Positions 53,371-64,000 are shown, counted from the first letter of the stretch. The stretch: 64,000 nucleotides of DNA from Symbiodinium natans (GCA_905221605.1 CAJNDS010002757.1:242001-306000), one strand, 5' to 3'. Translations and numbers: made by a program. The notes: a model not told the origin generated them from the letters alone.

Positions 53371-53519
53371 TAATTCGCAGCAGGAGCTGGTGCCTTGCCA
53401 CTGTTGTTGACCAGCGCGTGAAGCTTGCCTGCAGCAAGGAACGCCAGCTGACCAAGCGCTGCCCAATGCGCCATGCTTGTCGTAAAAAAAGAGTCATAGA
53501 AATAACAAATATAAAAACA

Positions 53520-53660
53520 ACAAAACAGTATCAATCATGATAGTAATAAGACTAATCGTACTACTAATTATAATAATCATAATAATCATCATAATAATAA
53601 GAATCATAATAATAAGAAAAATAAACATAATAAGAATTATTATTATTGCAATAGTCACCA
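53520..53660. repeat. AATAATC/ATAATAAG simple repeat
   Basis: ATAATAATCATAATAATAAG units, the same family as 53290-53370. Confidence 0.8.
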
Positions 53661-53849
53661 TAATTAATCACAATGGGTGTCCCTGGGTTGCCCTCCGGCC
53701 TCCAGTGAGCTCCTTTACCTGCTTCGCCAGCGCCTGGCTCGGCCAGCAGTTCGTTCGGATGCTGGGTTTAGGGCTTCTAGCGTCTTAGGGTTCTTGGGGT
53801 TCAGGGCCTCCGGATTCTGGCAGATTCAGGGTCCTTTCAGTGTGCTCCT

Positions 53850-54243
53850 CCTCTCGGGCGCCGCAAGAAACGATGTTCAGGTGCGGTTTCCTCTGGCTCC
53901 TGACCGGCCCTGCTGCTTCTGGAGCGGTCAAGACACTTCCGCTCATGTTCTGCATCCGTGGGATGCTCCTTGCACGCACTACTCTACAGACTCTACACAA
54001 TGCCTGGAGGACGACAAAAGTCAACTTTGTCTTAAGCTGGTGGAGACGGCTGGAGCGGCATCCATGGCGAGAGCATCCCCCAAGACAGAATCCTGCAAGA
54101 GTTGCTACGGCACGGGGAGTGCAAGAAGTTCGTGCACCTCTCAATCTCAGTTGCTCAACTTCCAGGATGATGTTTTTGGCGCCAGTCTTCAGTGGTGTGC
54201 CAGCGGTTACGGTGGCTGTGCCAGGGCTTGCCGGTACCACTGA
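53850..54243 (+). CDS. Open stretch, strand uncertain
   Basis: Two plus frames and one minus frame are all open for over 130 codons. One plus frame (FQDDVFGASLQWCASGYGG) has the better composition. No family recognised. Confidence 0.3.
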
Positions 54244-54577
54244 TCTCATCAGCTGCGCAATGCGGCTCAGGGCCGCTGGCCCGTGTGCCCAGCAGCTGGT
54301 TTTCGGTCAAGGAAGCCTCCAAGCTCTCCCAGCAGTCTTACATAGTTCCTTGCCCAGTTTTCTAGTGGGAACTGCTTAGTCGACTATTATTGTCAACTTA
54401 AAAGCCCTGCGCCTCTTTGAGTCCGAAACCCTACTGTGCCCAAGCACTTTACATCCCTCCATCAACAGCCCTTGGCTGAACTCCCCAATCCTGAACTCCC
54501 GAACAAACCTCGAGCCCGAAACCGCAAACTACCTAACCCTGAAACGTAAACCCTACACTCAAACCCTGCAGCCCGAC

Positions 54578-54648
54578 CTCGATCCCGGCGGCGGTCGCCA
54601 GGTCGCTACCAAAGGCCACGCACTTGCCCTTGCCCAGCGCGTTCAGAC
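54578..54648 (-). CDS. SDR exon: second beta-alpha unit
   Basis: Acceptor CGGGCCCAG at 54649; donor GATCGAG^GTCGGG at 54577. The frame reads LNALGKGKCVAFGSDLATAA then GIE, i.e. helix C then the Asp that contacts the adenine ring in classical SDRs. Confidence 0.7.
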
Positions 54649-55071
54649 CTGGGCCCGACATGGAAGGCGTAGTCGGGAAGCGTGAGGGTTTGGGTTTACG
54701 GTTTTCTTTGGGGTTCGGGGTTGAAATAGGTTTGGAGTAGGCTTGTGAGGCCCGGGCTTCAAAGATATTCAAGAACCCCTGCTGAACTCTGAACAGCCCT
54801 ACATCCCTAAGTCCCAAAACGGCTGTAAACCCGGTAAACCCCCACGCCCTGCAATCTGAAACACTCAGCCCCCAGATCGGACCTTTCTTCGTCATTGGAT
54901 GTTCTTTAAACTTTAAGGAGGTTCTACCATCTTTTTGGCGGGTATATACAGATTCGAGGCGGTATATACAGAGTCGAGGGTTCCTCCCCAAGTCCTATAA
55001 ACCTTGTGAACTTGGAAGCTGCTTCATGCCAGGACCCACAGAGTTCTTACCATCATCTTTTGTGCCTGCAG

Positions 55072-55147
55072 AACTCCATGCCGCCAGCTGGCTACGGCAA
55101 GAAACGCCATGACCCCACCGACACGGCTACGCACCCTATTCAAAGCC
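55072..55147 (+). CDS. Exon-like island
   Basis: Acceptor TTGTGCCTGCAG at 55071. The frame reads SMPPAGYGKKRHDPTDTATH. Plus strand, inside the minus-strand SDR span. Confidence 0.4.
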
Positions 55148-55374
55148 TAAACCCTAAACCCCGAACCATAAACCCTAAACCCAGAACCCCTAAACTCGCA
55201 GCACACCCAAATCCGCCTAAAGCCCAAATCCTATTTTTGGCTACTACCCTACATGCCTAATTACAACGCCTACCCCAAAACCCGCCAAAATCCCTAAACC
55301 CTTAACATCCCGAAAATCCCTATAGAATCCCTATGACCCCAAGAAATCCCCCCCCTCTGAGTCCCCCGGCGCGC

Positions 55375-55442
55375 GGCGGTCGCCTCGCATTGCTTAGCAT
55401 CCCTGGAGCTGATGATGACGAAGCAGCCGTTCACTACCAAGC
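55375..55442 (-). CDS. SDR exon: VIISSRD segment
   Basis: Acceptor AACGCCAG at 55443; GC donor after ACCGCC. The frame reads LVVNGCFVIISSRDAKQCEA then TAA, the cofactor-specificity strand with SR typical of NADP(H)-type SDRs. A long TTTAGGG tract lies directly upstream. Confidence 0.7.
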
Positions 55443-55449
55443 CTGGCGT

Positions 55450-55585
55450 TGGGTTTAGGGTTTAGGGTTTAGGGTTTAGGGTTTAGGGTTTAGGGTTTAG
55501 GGTTTAGGGTTTAGGGTTTAGGGTTTAGGGTTTAGGGTTTAGGGTTTAGGGTTTAGGGTTTAGGGTTTAGGGTTTAGGGTTTAGT
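55450..55585 (+). repeat. Telomere-like tract (TTTAGGG), about 19 copies
   Basis: Perfect apart from the right end (T9 run). It fills the SDR intron right up to the acceptor of the exon at 55375-55442. Confidence 0.95.
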
Positions 55586-56635
55586 TTTTTTTTGGGTTTA
55601 GGGTTTAGAGTATAGGGTTTAGGGGCCTGGCTTTGGGTGGTCGTGATTACCCCTTTTTGCATACAGGCCAAGGAGACTGCCGGGTACCGGGGGCCGAGCT
55701 CTTCCGAGGGCCAAGCAACTTCCTATCTGCAGAAATAGTTTCGATGTACAGAAATCCCTAAACCCGAACTATCAACCCTTCTAAACCCCAAGCCCTAAAC
55801 CCGAAACCCTAAACCCCTAACCCCTCACTGAGTCAATAATAGGGTTTGAGGGTTTGAGGGAGGGTGCAGATGGGTTTGGAGTCTATAGGTTTTGCTGCCA
55901 CCTGCACAGCTGGACGGACCACTCCGCAGTCGGTAGGTTTGAGGTTTCGGGCCTAGGGGTTTAAGATTTAGGGTTTGCTGTACTACGGTGCAGAAGCTGT
56001 GAGGGTCGGGATGCAGACTAGCTTCGGCTGCTTGCTGACATGCGAGGAGCAGCCATGGGAAAAATCGTGGACTTTCAGGGTTTCAGCCTAATCCGTCCAG
56101 CAGTTGGGGGGCCCCCAAGGCAGAAGGCTAGCAAAGTGTTCAGAAATTGAGGTGGGGACCGGCACTTCGCAAAACCAACTTTTGGGCTGAACTGGTCAGA
56201 GGCCCCGTGGTCCCTGCAATACCCCGGGGCTCGCTTGGCCCGGGGCTCCTTGGGTACCCAGCCAGGTCCAGGGTCCAAGCATTCCCTATCACAGACTCCA
56301 CTACCGCGCCCATCGTGAGAGCTACCGACCTCCTGGCTGTGGGAGGCCGGCGAGCGAGCTGGGTCGGCTTGCGCCGTTAGGTTTTTGGTGGGAGCGGGCT
56401 CTTCACTGCCTAAGTCTCTGACACGGTGTACCACACTTGCAAACCGACTGTGCGGCTACATCAAACATCCGCAAAGTAGGAATCGGGTTGTTGCAGCCCC
56501 GCGGGGGGATTTGGGCCATATGGGGAACATGCCGGAAGCTTCTGCTGTCACAGGCCAAAGAGCACCCTGACCGTGCTCTCGTACTCTGCCTAGTCCTCCC
56601 TGAAACGTATACACCCATTTTGATCAACCTCCTGC

Positions 56636-56696
56636 CTTCTGCGATCATCTCACCGATGCCGCGCCCACCACCGGTGACCAAAACATTCTTGCCGGC
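56636..56696 (-). CDS. SDR exon: Rossmann TGGGRGIG motif
   Basis: Acceptor ATACTCTGAG at 56697; GC donor GCAGAAG^GCAGGAGG. The frame reads GKNVLVTGGGRGIGEMIAEG, the NAD(P)-binding glycine motif of classical SDRs. First of the recognised SDR exons. Confidence 0.8.
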
Positions 56697-57661
56697 CTCA
56701 GAGTATCCCGGTCCAGGCTGCTTATGCCACCCGTTCCAGGCTTTAGGATTCGGGGGTTTGGCAGCGCAGTGCAACCATATCTATGGCCTGGAGAGAAGCC
56801 CTCACGGTCAAAGACGCGCATCCACGGAGAAGCCACCACTGCAGTTAACGGTATGCCCACAGCCACTTGTGGAGAGACATGATTCAGGGGTCAAGGTTTA
56901 CAACTGCAACCAAAAGGCCACCCCAAAGAGGTCACTCAGCTCCATTGCACAAGCCCTTCAAAAACTGCACGGCTGTGAGAAGCCCAGCGGCTGCAGCGAC
57001 CGAGAGGGTTTAGGGTTCAGGGTTTTTTGGGTTTAGGGTCGCCAAAGTGGCGACAAGAGAGCCCAAACTCCGGTATGCAGAGGGAGTTCTAGGTTACCAT
57101 GGTATTTGGTTCGGGCTTAGTATAAGCCAGGCAGCGCCCCCCCCCCCCCCACCCCGCTTCCAAGTTTGGTGCTTTAAGGCATCGATCTCCTGGAGCAACA
57201 GGTATCTATTACCGGAGCCAAAGTAGTTGCCAACATTATTCCTCCCCTCAAAAAATAGCACCCGGCAGACTCAGCGTCGTGTCGTTCTCTTACACGCGAC
57301 TAAGAAAATCATTTTGTAGGTGTAGGCCATCTTTCCGCCCTGAACTGTAAGGACAGAACCCTAACCCCTACACCCTAAACCGTCCAGAGCCCGAAGCCCT
57401 CTAAAGCCGAAACGCGCCTGGTTTTTTGGGGTGGGCTTCCCATCTCAAGGGGTTTGACGCTTCGGAGCCTCCAGCTCCAGTCGCACGCCAAACTGGTCCG
57501 CCAGGCCCTCCAAGGCATAAGCCTGAGCTTAGGTGAGGGATGGTGAGGGCTTGGGGGGCTTTAAGGGCTTTACGTGTTGGAGTTTGAGGTTTCTACAGGG
57601 TTCAGACTGATTTGATTTGTCTGCGTTGCGTGGGTATGTTACCCGCTGCGGTTCTCCATCA

Positions 57662-57695
57662 ACCCCCCCCCCCCCCCCCCCCCCCCCGCCCCCTC
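57662..57695. repeat. Poly(C) run
   Basis: About 26 C without an A block. A coding-like minus frame (EVVAAAHASHYARSFQRSMR) lies just to its right at 57700-57790. Confidence 0.8.
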
Positions 57696-58199
57696 CCCAA
57701 ACGCGGGCAGGTCGATAAGGACAGGGCCGCATGCTCCGCTGGAAGGACCTTGCATAGTGCGAGGCGTGTGCAGCAGCAACTACTTCAGCGCCAAGTACGA
57801 CCAGTAGCCCGACACATCATGTTAGATCAGGGCACTCTCTTCCCTCCAGTATCTCTACATAGAGACACAGCACAGTCTCATGGTTTTGCTGCGCAGGGAT
57901 GATGTTGGACTCGCGTTAGCAAAAAAAAGGCCCCCTCTACAAAGTCAAGTGTGCCGGGCTATTCAGAGTCCGTTAGGAAGTCAGGCCCTCCGGGCGTCGC
58001 AAAAAATTTTCGTGGCGCGCCCTTCTACATCAATTTCCGTGCCTTTCTTGGGGCGGAGGAGTGGGTACTCTGACATCTCCACACTGTAAAAAGGGGTGTG
58101 GTGTTCTGAGATGCTCTGAGGGCCCCAGTGTCAACATTCTCGCCGCCTGGCCTGCTGACCCGGCAGCAAGGCGCTCGTCCAAACCTGGCCGGGGGCAGG

Positions 58200-58285
58200 G
58201 GGCGGGGGGGAAGCTGTGCAGCCATGCGGTCCTCTATATGTCCCTCGACCTCCTTCCCCACAACCCAAGGAAAGTCGACATCTAA
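58200..58285 (-). CDS. Exon-like island
   Basis: The minus frame reads SLDVDFPWVVGKEVEGHIED then RMAAQLP. Convincing composition; family unknown. Confidence 0.45.
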
Positions 58286-59339
58286 ACTTGCAGCGTGCAA
58301 TAGAAACCCAGGAAACTGAAAATCATAGACTCGAACCGACTCAGCATGGCGATGGAGGGCAGATGGCTCCGACCTCAGGCGTGAATGAAAAGGCTCCAGG
58401 GATCATCAGGGATCTACTCGGGGTACCGAGGGCTTAGCATTCGACCAGTGCATTAAGAGAGGCTTATCAGTGATGCTAAGAGAGGCTTATCAGTGATGCT
58501 ATAAGGCTAAGAGTTGATAGAGCCTAAGGGAAGCTTTAGTTGTCGGAATTGGGCTTTATGTGGCGCAAGGGGCCAACAACTGAACTCTCTTTAAGTCTCT
58601 CGCATTTCGACAAGCCCCTTTCGGTTCCGCCTAAACCTGCCCTGACCCCCGAACCCTTTTTGGCACAACAAGAAAAGCACAGGCCCGGGTACCCAATCAG
58701 CCACATGCACATGTGGCAACGCAAACTGTACTATAAAACTAGACAAAAATAGGAGAAGGAGAAGGAAAAGTTGAAGGGTTTCGGCTCTCGCACTCGCAGG
58801 ATTCGGTCCGAAAGTCTGACTTATGGCACTCCACAGGGAGTCCTGCGCTCTCACCAGGGAGAAGGTTCTGGTTTGGGGTTGTGTTCCAGGTTTGGGTACC
58901 AATAATAAGGTGCTGGGATGTTGTCCTCAACTTGCTCAATGCAGGCATGGCATGCCTCTTTTTCATGTCCCCGAGCGCGCGCATGCATCGAGCGCCGGCG
59001 ACAAGTAGGGCGTCAAAGCATCTCGGCCCCGCCCCACCCTTTCTAAGCCTGAGCTCTATAAACGCTGTGAGTCGAGGCCGAGCGCTTGGGAGGTTCCCTT
59101 AGTCACCAAGTCCGGCTTTCTTTGCTTTGAGCTAAGAGCAGACAGTGACCTCAAGCCGGCACGGAAACTGCGGGGCGCAGGGCTGCGGATGTCTTTGGGG
59201 CCTTCTAGGGGTTTCGGGGCTCCCCAGGGGTGGTTCTGCCGTCAGCATAGGAGGGGCACCCCTTTTGCGGGGATTCTGTACCTAACACAGGAGCCCTGTT
59301 GAATTAGTGTGTATCTATGATACCCTAGACCCCAAACCC
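58286..59339. other. No firm gene
   Basis: Holds a 23 bp direct repeat at about 58456-58502 (AGAGAGGCTTATCAGTGATGC twice). Several overlapping frames, none convincing. Confidence 0.3.
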
Positions 59340-59396
59340 GAAACCCTAAACCCTACACCCTAAACCCTAAACCCTAAACCCTAAACCCTAAACCCT
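59340..59396 (-). repeat. Telomere-like tract (CCCTAAA on +)
   Basis: About eight copies. Confidence 0.85.
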
Positions 59397-59702
59397 AGCA
59401 TAAGTATGATCGGATATACGTGTGAGGTCTCGATGGGAATGATGGCAGTTCAGGATGCAATTATGTCCCCCTCTGTTGCCCTTTGAACGGATTCTAACTG
59501 CCTGCGAAGAAGCAGGAAGTTTAGAATGCTGAGCTGCAGGTATATGGCCATATATTGTAGAGAAGGTTCGCAGAGGGCGTCGGCTGCGACGAAGGGAAAG
59601 GGATCTCACGATGAGAGAGGTTGCCCAACAGACGGGAGGATCGCTTGCAAGCAGCTGGGGCTCGCAAAGGATGTGAGGATTATCGGGTTGATTGGGTTGA
59701 GT

Positions 59703-59880
59703 TTAGGGTTTAGGGTTGAGGGTTGAGGGTTGAGGGTTTAGGGTTTAGGGTTTAGGGTTTAGGGTTTAGGGTTTAGGGTTTAGGGTTTAGGGTTAGGGTT
59801 TAGGGTTTAGGGTTTAGGTTTAGGGTTTAGGGATTAGGGTTTAGGGTTTAGGGTTTAGGGTCTAGGGTCTAGGGTTTATC
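59703..59880 (+). repeat. Telomere-like tract (TTTAGGG) bounded by a direct repeat
   Basis: About 24 units with TTGAGGG, TTAGGG and TCTAGGG variants. The 19 bp ATCGGGTTGATTGGGTTRA occurs on both sides (59682 and 59878). Confidence 0.9.
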
Positions 59881-60159
59881 GGGTTGATTGGGTTAAGTTT
59901 AGGGCCACCAAGACTCGCTTGGCCATCCCGAGGCCCAAATTAGGTCTGGCCAAGCGAGCTGCACGATTCTCCTTGCGGTGAAGTCCTCTTACTCTCAGCC
60001 TTCACTTCTGATTGAAAAGACGGAATCCCAAACCTGTACATCGTCTGTGGCTCTGCTGCGACTAATGCGGGTTGAATTCGGGACTCATTGATGTGCAAAC
60101 CTCATTTGATGGGCAAGCCAATGCGTCAGTTTCCTTTTCCGGCACCTGCAAACATGTAC

Positions 60160-60330
60160 AGGGGCTTGACACCATCGCCGAATGCGACAAGAACTCCCGC
60201 CTCCCTCTTTGGTGTCGACACTCGGCAGACCTGACCATGAGCATACATCGGCTGTTCTATATCATGAAGAACTCCAGTATGCGGATGTGCATGCACGACC
60301 ACTGCCACATTCAACAAAGATCAGGCAGGC
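60160..60330 (-). CDS. Exon-like island
   Basis: The minus frame reads LNVAVVVHAHPHTGVLHDIE then QPMYAHGQVCRVSTPKREAG; donor TTTGCAG^GTGCCGG. A plus frame is also open; minus preferred. Confidence 0.45.
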
Positions 60331-60504
60331 TGGCTCACCTTGCAGATGTCTTGACTGAAAACCTGGGGCTCAGAATTTTGTATGCGTGGCTTCCCAGCGC
60401 CCCCATTACGGGGTCTCTCTTCTTGCAGCCAAAAGCTCCTGCCCAACAGGGTTGCTCAGACAAAAGCACCTATACTTGACACGGAGTGCAGACAAATATT
60501 TTCA

Positions 60505-60538
60505 ACCCTAAACCCTAAACCCTAAACCCTAAACCCTG
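60505..60538 (-). repeat. Telomere-like tract (CCCTAAA on +)
   Basis: Four to five copies. Confidence 0.85.
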
Positions 60539-61615
60539 ATGACAAAGGCAAAGGGCCCATCGAGCAACCATTGTGTGGGGCAGGTAGCAGACTTCAAAGG
60601 TTTTGTCTCCTGGTTCCTTCGGAACCGATGGATACTCGTCGCGCTGGGGCTGGCCCAGTCTTCCAAAAACATAGCATACACGGCAGGTGTAGTGTTCCAA
60701 GACATAGAACCATAAGGATCGGGCCATATAGTGTATGTGTGTGTGTGTGTGCGTGTTGGAACCAGCGGTCCTGCCACCGACTTGGGTGTCTCTAAGATCA
60801 CGTGTGAGTTTCAATGGCCATCAAAGGCGCTGCTTGCAGTAGGACGATGCACGACCGGAACTACGAGCACATGAAGGGGTGCTAATGGGGGCTTTCTCAT
60901 GGGCATCGTTGGGGCCATGCCAGGGACTGCGAGCAGCTCAAGGAACGGCATCGTCTGTATGAATTAATGCAGTAGCATGGATTAAAGTAGCAAGCTGGAC
61001 AAACCGTGCTACCATCCAATGAAGAACAGCTGAGGGCGGGCCCAATCCGGGGGCTGACTCAAGACATTAATAACATGAACATGAACGGCAATCATTATCA
61101 TCACCCTGAAGCAGGGGTCTGTCAGGTCGCCCCGGAATGGACAGGAGCTTTCTTTGACAGGAGCGCTTGATTTGCGCGGCTCCGCTCGCTGTTGACATGG
61201 AGGCGGCTGGGCGTACAGAAGCTGCAGGGCATGGCTGGGCCAAAACGTGCCCTGCCCGATCATTGTGCCTTGCATCATTCTGCCGCCCAGCTAAGAGTCC
61301 AGTTTCACCGTTAATTAGGCAAGCCATCAAAGGAATCCGTACACAAATTTGAGTTTTGGAGTATGCATGGGCGGGCCCAGAAGATTGCAGCGAAGGACGC
61401 CTGCGACGTGGTGCAAGGCTCTTGAGGATACAAGTTGAACCTCTTGGTCATCGAGCAGCTTTCCGTACTTCAATCATGTTAGGATGCCCTTTACAGGATA
61501 GAGCATGACTGTTCTCAAGATGCATTGGCGTCATTGGTATCTCTTGGGTACGTATGCATGTATCAAATGTTACAGTGCCGGCCTGTCCCGTTCTGCAGAT
61601 GCGGCGGCTGTGGCT
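60539..61615. other. No firm gene; 3' flank of the channel gene
   Basis: Only short overlapping frames and a (GT)n run at 60733-60757. Confidence 0.35.
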
Positions 61616-63391
61616 TCACGACGTTGACAGATGGAGGGCCTTCTCGATCCGGGCCAGCTTCTGATACACACGGGTGACTGACAGGAGGTTCACTGTTCCA
61701 TGCGCCTTCGTCAGTGCATCAATGAAGCTATCTCGAGTGACCATCTCACGAGGCTCATTGTACATCTGCGTGATCTCCTTGGGGAAGCCTTCCCATGCAG
61801 CCAGGAGCTCGTCCTTGTCCATGGCCAACATCTCACTCATCTCCTCGCAAACGTCATCCTTGTCTAAGAGGGCCTGGTAGTCCTTGAATGACATGTCGTC
61901 ACGGCCGCCTGCCACGCTCGAGAAAGCCTTGTCCAAGCTCTTCTTGAGGAACTCATCTCGCTTCTTTGTTTCGGCTTCCTCGACTTCCTTTTCGTGGTCC
62001 TCGGCTGCTGATGCCATCTTGTCTGCCACCACACCTGTCAGCACAGACAAGATCGCAAAACTTGTGAAGATCATGTAGCCGGCTGCGAAGACGAGAGTGG
62101 CTGGGTATGCATCGAACAGGGGCTGCATGCCAGTCGGGTCTCCGTTCATGGCCATGAACAGAACCCACATTGTCTTGCCAACTGATGGAAACACACCTCG
62201 TATCTCATCAGAATCACCAGCGGTGACCAGGCCATCCTTTCCTAGCAACTTCATGCAAACCAAAGCGATAATGTAGATCACGGCCATCGTAAGCAGCAAC
62301 AACCAGGCCATGCCCTGCATGGCTGCAATGATACCCGTGAGAAGATCGTAGAGTGGTGGGATGGCGCGAACCAAACGCACCAACCGGAGGAGCCGGACAA
62401 GCCGAAGCATCCTCAACATGTTCATGACGTTGCTCAAGGACTTGTCTGAGCTGTTCGCGTCCATGCCGGCCTCGGACGTCATCAGCTTGTATAGCGGCAT
62501 GAACCACTGATCGATACAGCCACCGGCCACGATGATGAAATCCAGCCAATTGAATGCCCACTGGTCGTTGCAGAAGAATCTGCATCCAAAATGGTGTATA
62601 CGAATCAGGAGCTCGAAGAGGAAGATGCCGAGAAAAAAGTTCTCGAAGTATACCCAGCAGCTGAGATCGGGAAAGTCCTCCTGAACCCCCATCATGATGC
62701 AGTTGAGAAAGATCACGAACATAATGAAAGCGACGAAATAGTCGTTCTCGGCCCAGTCCCCGGCATTGCCCATCTTGCTGCACACCCTGAGCACTCGCAA
62801 GAACCGGAAGACCCTCAAGATTCGTAAGGCGCCGAAGCCCATCCCGTCATGGTCCATGACCAAGGGCAACACCCACTGCTCCAAGACGGAGGCCACCACA
62901 ATGACAGCGTCCAGCCAGTACGACCAGGTCTTTGAGAGGGGCCGATTGAACAGCAGTGATTCGTGCCACAATCCAAAGCGCATGGCCAACTCAGCGACGT
63001 AGAAAATGAGGAAGGCTTGGTCGAGGTACCACAGCTCGCCCGAGATCTTGATCATGGGGTCCCAGATGTGTTTCCCGATCATGACAATGACATTCATGAA
63101 CACGACCATCATGGAAAGGAAGTTAAACGCATTGCCATCCACAAAGTACAAGCACTCTGGGCCAGGAGGTACTTCTTCGACTTCTGGCTCAACCTCCAAT
63201 CGTGTAATCGCCTCCAGCTTGTGCTTCAAAGATTCCGCTTTCGCATCGAGGTTGCGCATGTCTTTTTCCACCCTCTCCGTGCGAGCCTGCCACCTGGATA
63301 ACTCCACCGCCACCTCTTCCTTCTCTCGATCGATCTGCTTCAATGCCGCCTGGATTTCTTCGACCTGTGCTCCTTCTTCCACTTCTTCCAA
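61616..63391 (-). CDS. Voltage-gated cation channel with two voltage sensors and one pore (about 591 aa)
   Basis: A single unbroken frame. The first codon is TTG and an in-frame TAA lies 12 bp upstream, so either an exon joins at TATAG^GTTGG or translation starts at Met45. Layout: coiled coil 1-65; voltage sensor 1 with S1 88-106, S2 120-140, S3 156-177 and S4 186-206 (ALRILRVFRFLRVLRV, five Arg at every third place); then directly voltage sensor 2 with S1 217-237, S2 245-267, S3 280-300 and S4 322-343 (LRMLRLVRLLRLVRLVR, six Arg). S5 355-385, pore loop 398-422 (AMNGDPTG) and S6 428-456 follow, with a charged helical C-terminal domain. No pore lies between the two sensors, so it is 4TM+6TM. 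The pore resembles the Ca/Na channel superfamily rather than K channels (no GYG). Four such subunits would be needed for a channel if it works like a one-pore protein. Confidence 0.85.
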   Translation of the reverse strand: MEEVEEGAQVEEIQAALKQIDREKEEVAVELSRWQARTERVEKDMRNLDAKAESLKHKLEAITRLEVEPEVEEVPPGPECLYFVDGNAFNFLSMMVVFMNVIVMIGKHIWDPMIKISGELWYLDQAFLIFYVAELAMRFGLWHESLLFNRPLSKTWSYWLDAVIVVASVLEQWVLPLVMDHDGMGFGALRILRVFRFLRVLRVCSKMGNAGDWAENDYFVAFIMFVIFLNCIMMGVQEDFPDLSCWVYFENFFLGIFLFELLIRIHHFGCRFFCNDQWAFNWLDFIIVAGGCIDQWFMPLYKLMTSEAGMDANSSDKSLSNVMNMLRMLRLVRLLRLVRLVRAIPPLYDLLTGIIAAMQGMAWLLLLTMAVIYIIALVCMKLLGKDGLVTAGDSDEIRGVFPSVGKTMWVLFMAMNGDPTGMQPLFDAYPATLVFAAGYMIFTSFAILSVLTGVVADKMASAAEDHEKEVEEAETKKRDEFLKKSLDKAFSSVAGGRDDMSFKDYQALLDKDDVCEEMSEMLAMDKDELLAAWEGFPKEITQMYNEPREMVTRDSFIDALTKAHGTVNLLSVTRVYQKLARIEKALHLSTS

Positions 63392-63394
63392 CCT

Positions 63395-63408
63395 ATACTC
63401 CCCTTAGA
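63395..63408 (-). promoter_or_regulatory. In-frame stop and candidate splice acceptor upstream of the channel frame
   Basis: Minus strand: TTCTAAGGGGAGTATAGGTTGG. The TAA blocks further extension; CTAAG or TATAG could be the 3' splice site. Confidence 0.4.
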
Positions 63409-63668
63409 ACCTTAACAAAAAAACAATATTTTTGATACTCTTGGGTTTTGTATAAGAAAAATGAAAAAAGATTCCTAAGGGGGATATAGCAACAGGAAGG
63501 ATTTGCTAGTCGACTCAGACATCGAGTAGTCTGGATCGGTTGCGCTGATTGCTGATGACATGGCCCTAGCTCCAGTAAAACTCTGACTCCTTCGACTGGA
63601 CCAAGAAAATCTAACGCAGGGCATGCACGCTACGCTTCAATGTCTCACGTCATTCTCTGCGATCTTGC

Positions 63669-63805
63669 ATATATATATATATATATGCTCACCTATATAT
63701 ATATATATATTTATATATTTATTTATCTATTTATTTATTTATTTACATTTATTTATTTATTTATCTATTTATTTATTTCTTGTTTCATATATCTATATAT
63801 ATGCG
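63669..63805. repeat. (TA)n and (TTTA)n microsatellite
   Basis: Alternating TATATA and TTTATTTA/TATCTATT units; open frames here are artefacts. Confidence 0.9.
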
Positions 63806-64000
63806 ATCCAGGTGGTGAAGACATGGAGGGTACAGAGCACGACACTGAAGATGCGTAATAAACAAAAAAAGCGCTCCCGTGCCTTCTTGACCCGCGGCGC
63901 TGGCTCCTGACTCTTGCGGAAAGGGAGTACTGCAGTCTGCTTATAAGGGGCAGTCACTAAATTACGGGCTTTTTTAAGTGCCCTAAATAGGCTCTCCCCC

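Noticed and set aside
62214-62783. 189-codon minus frame overlapping the channel
   Set aside because: Frame-shifted shadow of the channel gene with no membrane pattern.

Overview
This window looks like nuclear DNA of a dinoflagellate, most likely a Symbiodiniaceae-type alga. Three things point there. (1) Two reverse-complement copies of the dinoflagellate trans-spliced leader are embedded in it (24152-24170 and 39001-39016). (2) TTTAGGG/CCCTAAA tracts, the plant/dinoflagellate telomere unit, are scattered through it at about 40 sites. (3) The coding content is either short exon-like islands of about 60-200 bp, with AG acceptors and GT/GC donors, or long intronless reading frames. There is no bacterial operon layout. 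All exon calls were made by eye and have not been checked against transcripts.

Layout. 0-7 kb: a small acidic ORF, a large exon or intronless gene joining a SWIM zinc finger to a phospholipase-D (HKD) domain (3526-5524), and a curved-DNA-like phased A-tract array. 7-30 kb: a patchwork of exon islands on both strands, separated by telomere-like tracts, poly(C)-poly(A) blocks, a 580 bp ACT-triplet array and several AT microsatellites; none of these genes is recognised. Inside it, at 21692-24170, lies a decayed antisense copy of a trans-spliced mRNA. 30.5-32 kb: an intact ubiquitin-like + ten-repeat RCC1-like gene. 33-57 kb: minus-strand exons that together spell most of a short-chain dehydrogenase/reductase (SDR), from the Rossmann start near 56.7 kb to the stop at 36684. 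Exons of other genes lie between the two halves, with a second SL-bearing retrocopy (37973-39016), an intronless two-KH-domain gene (47701-48741) and small inverted-repeat elements (33-39 kb). 61.6-63.4 kb: a minus-strand voltage-gated channel with two voltage sensors but one pore.

The main theme is the link between telomere-type repeats, introns and retroposed mRNA. At six or more inferred exon ends the repeat itself supplies the 5' splice site (exon-G^GTTTAGGG). C-rich tracts often sit before exons and G-rich tracts after them, so exons are framed as 5'-(CCCTAAA)n-exon-(TTTAGGG)n-3'. Both SL-tagged retrocopies lie inside same-orientation telomere-type tracts, one with an SL head and a short A tail. 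Telomere-type sequence therefore looks like both intron material and a landing site for mRNA copies.
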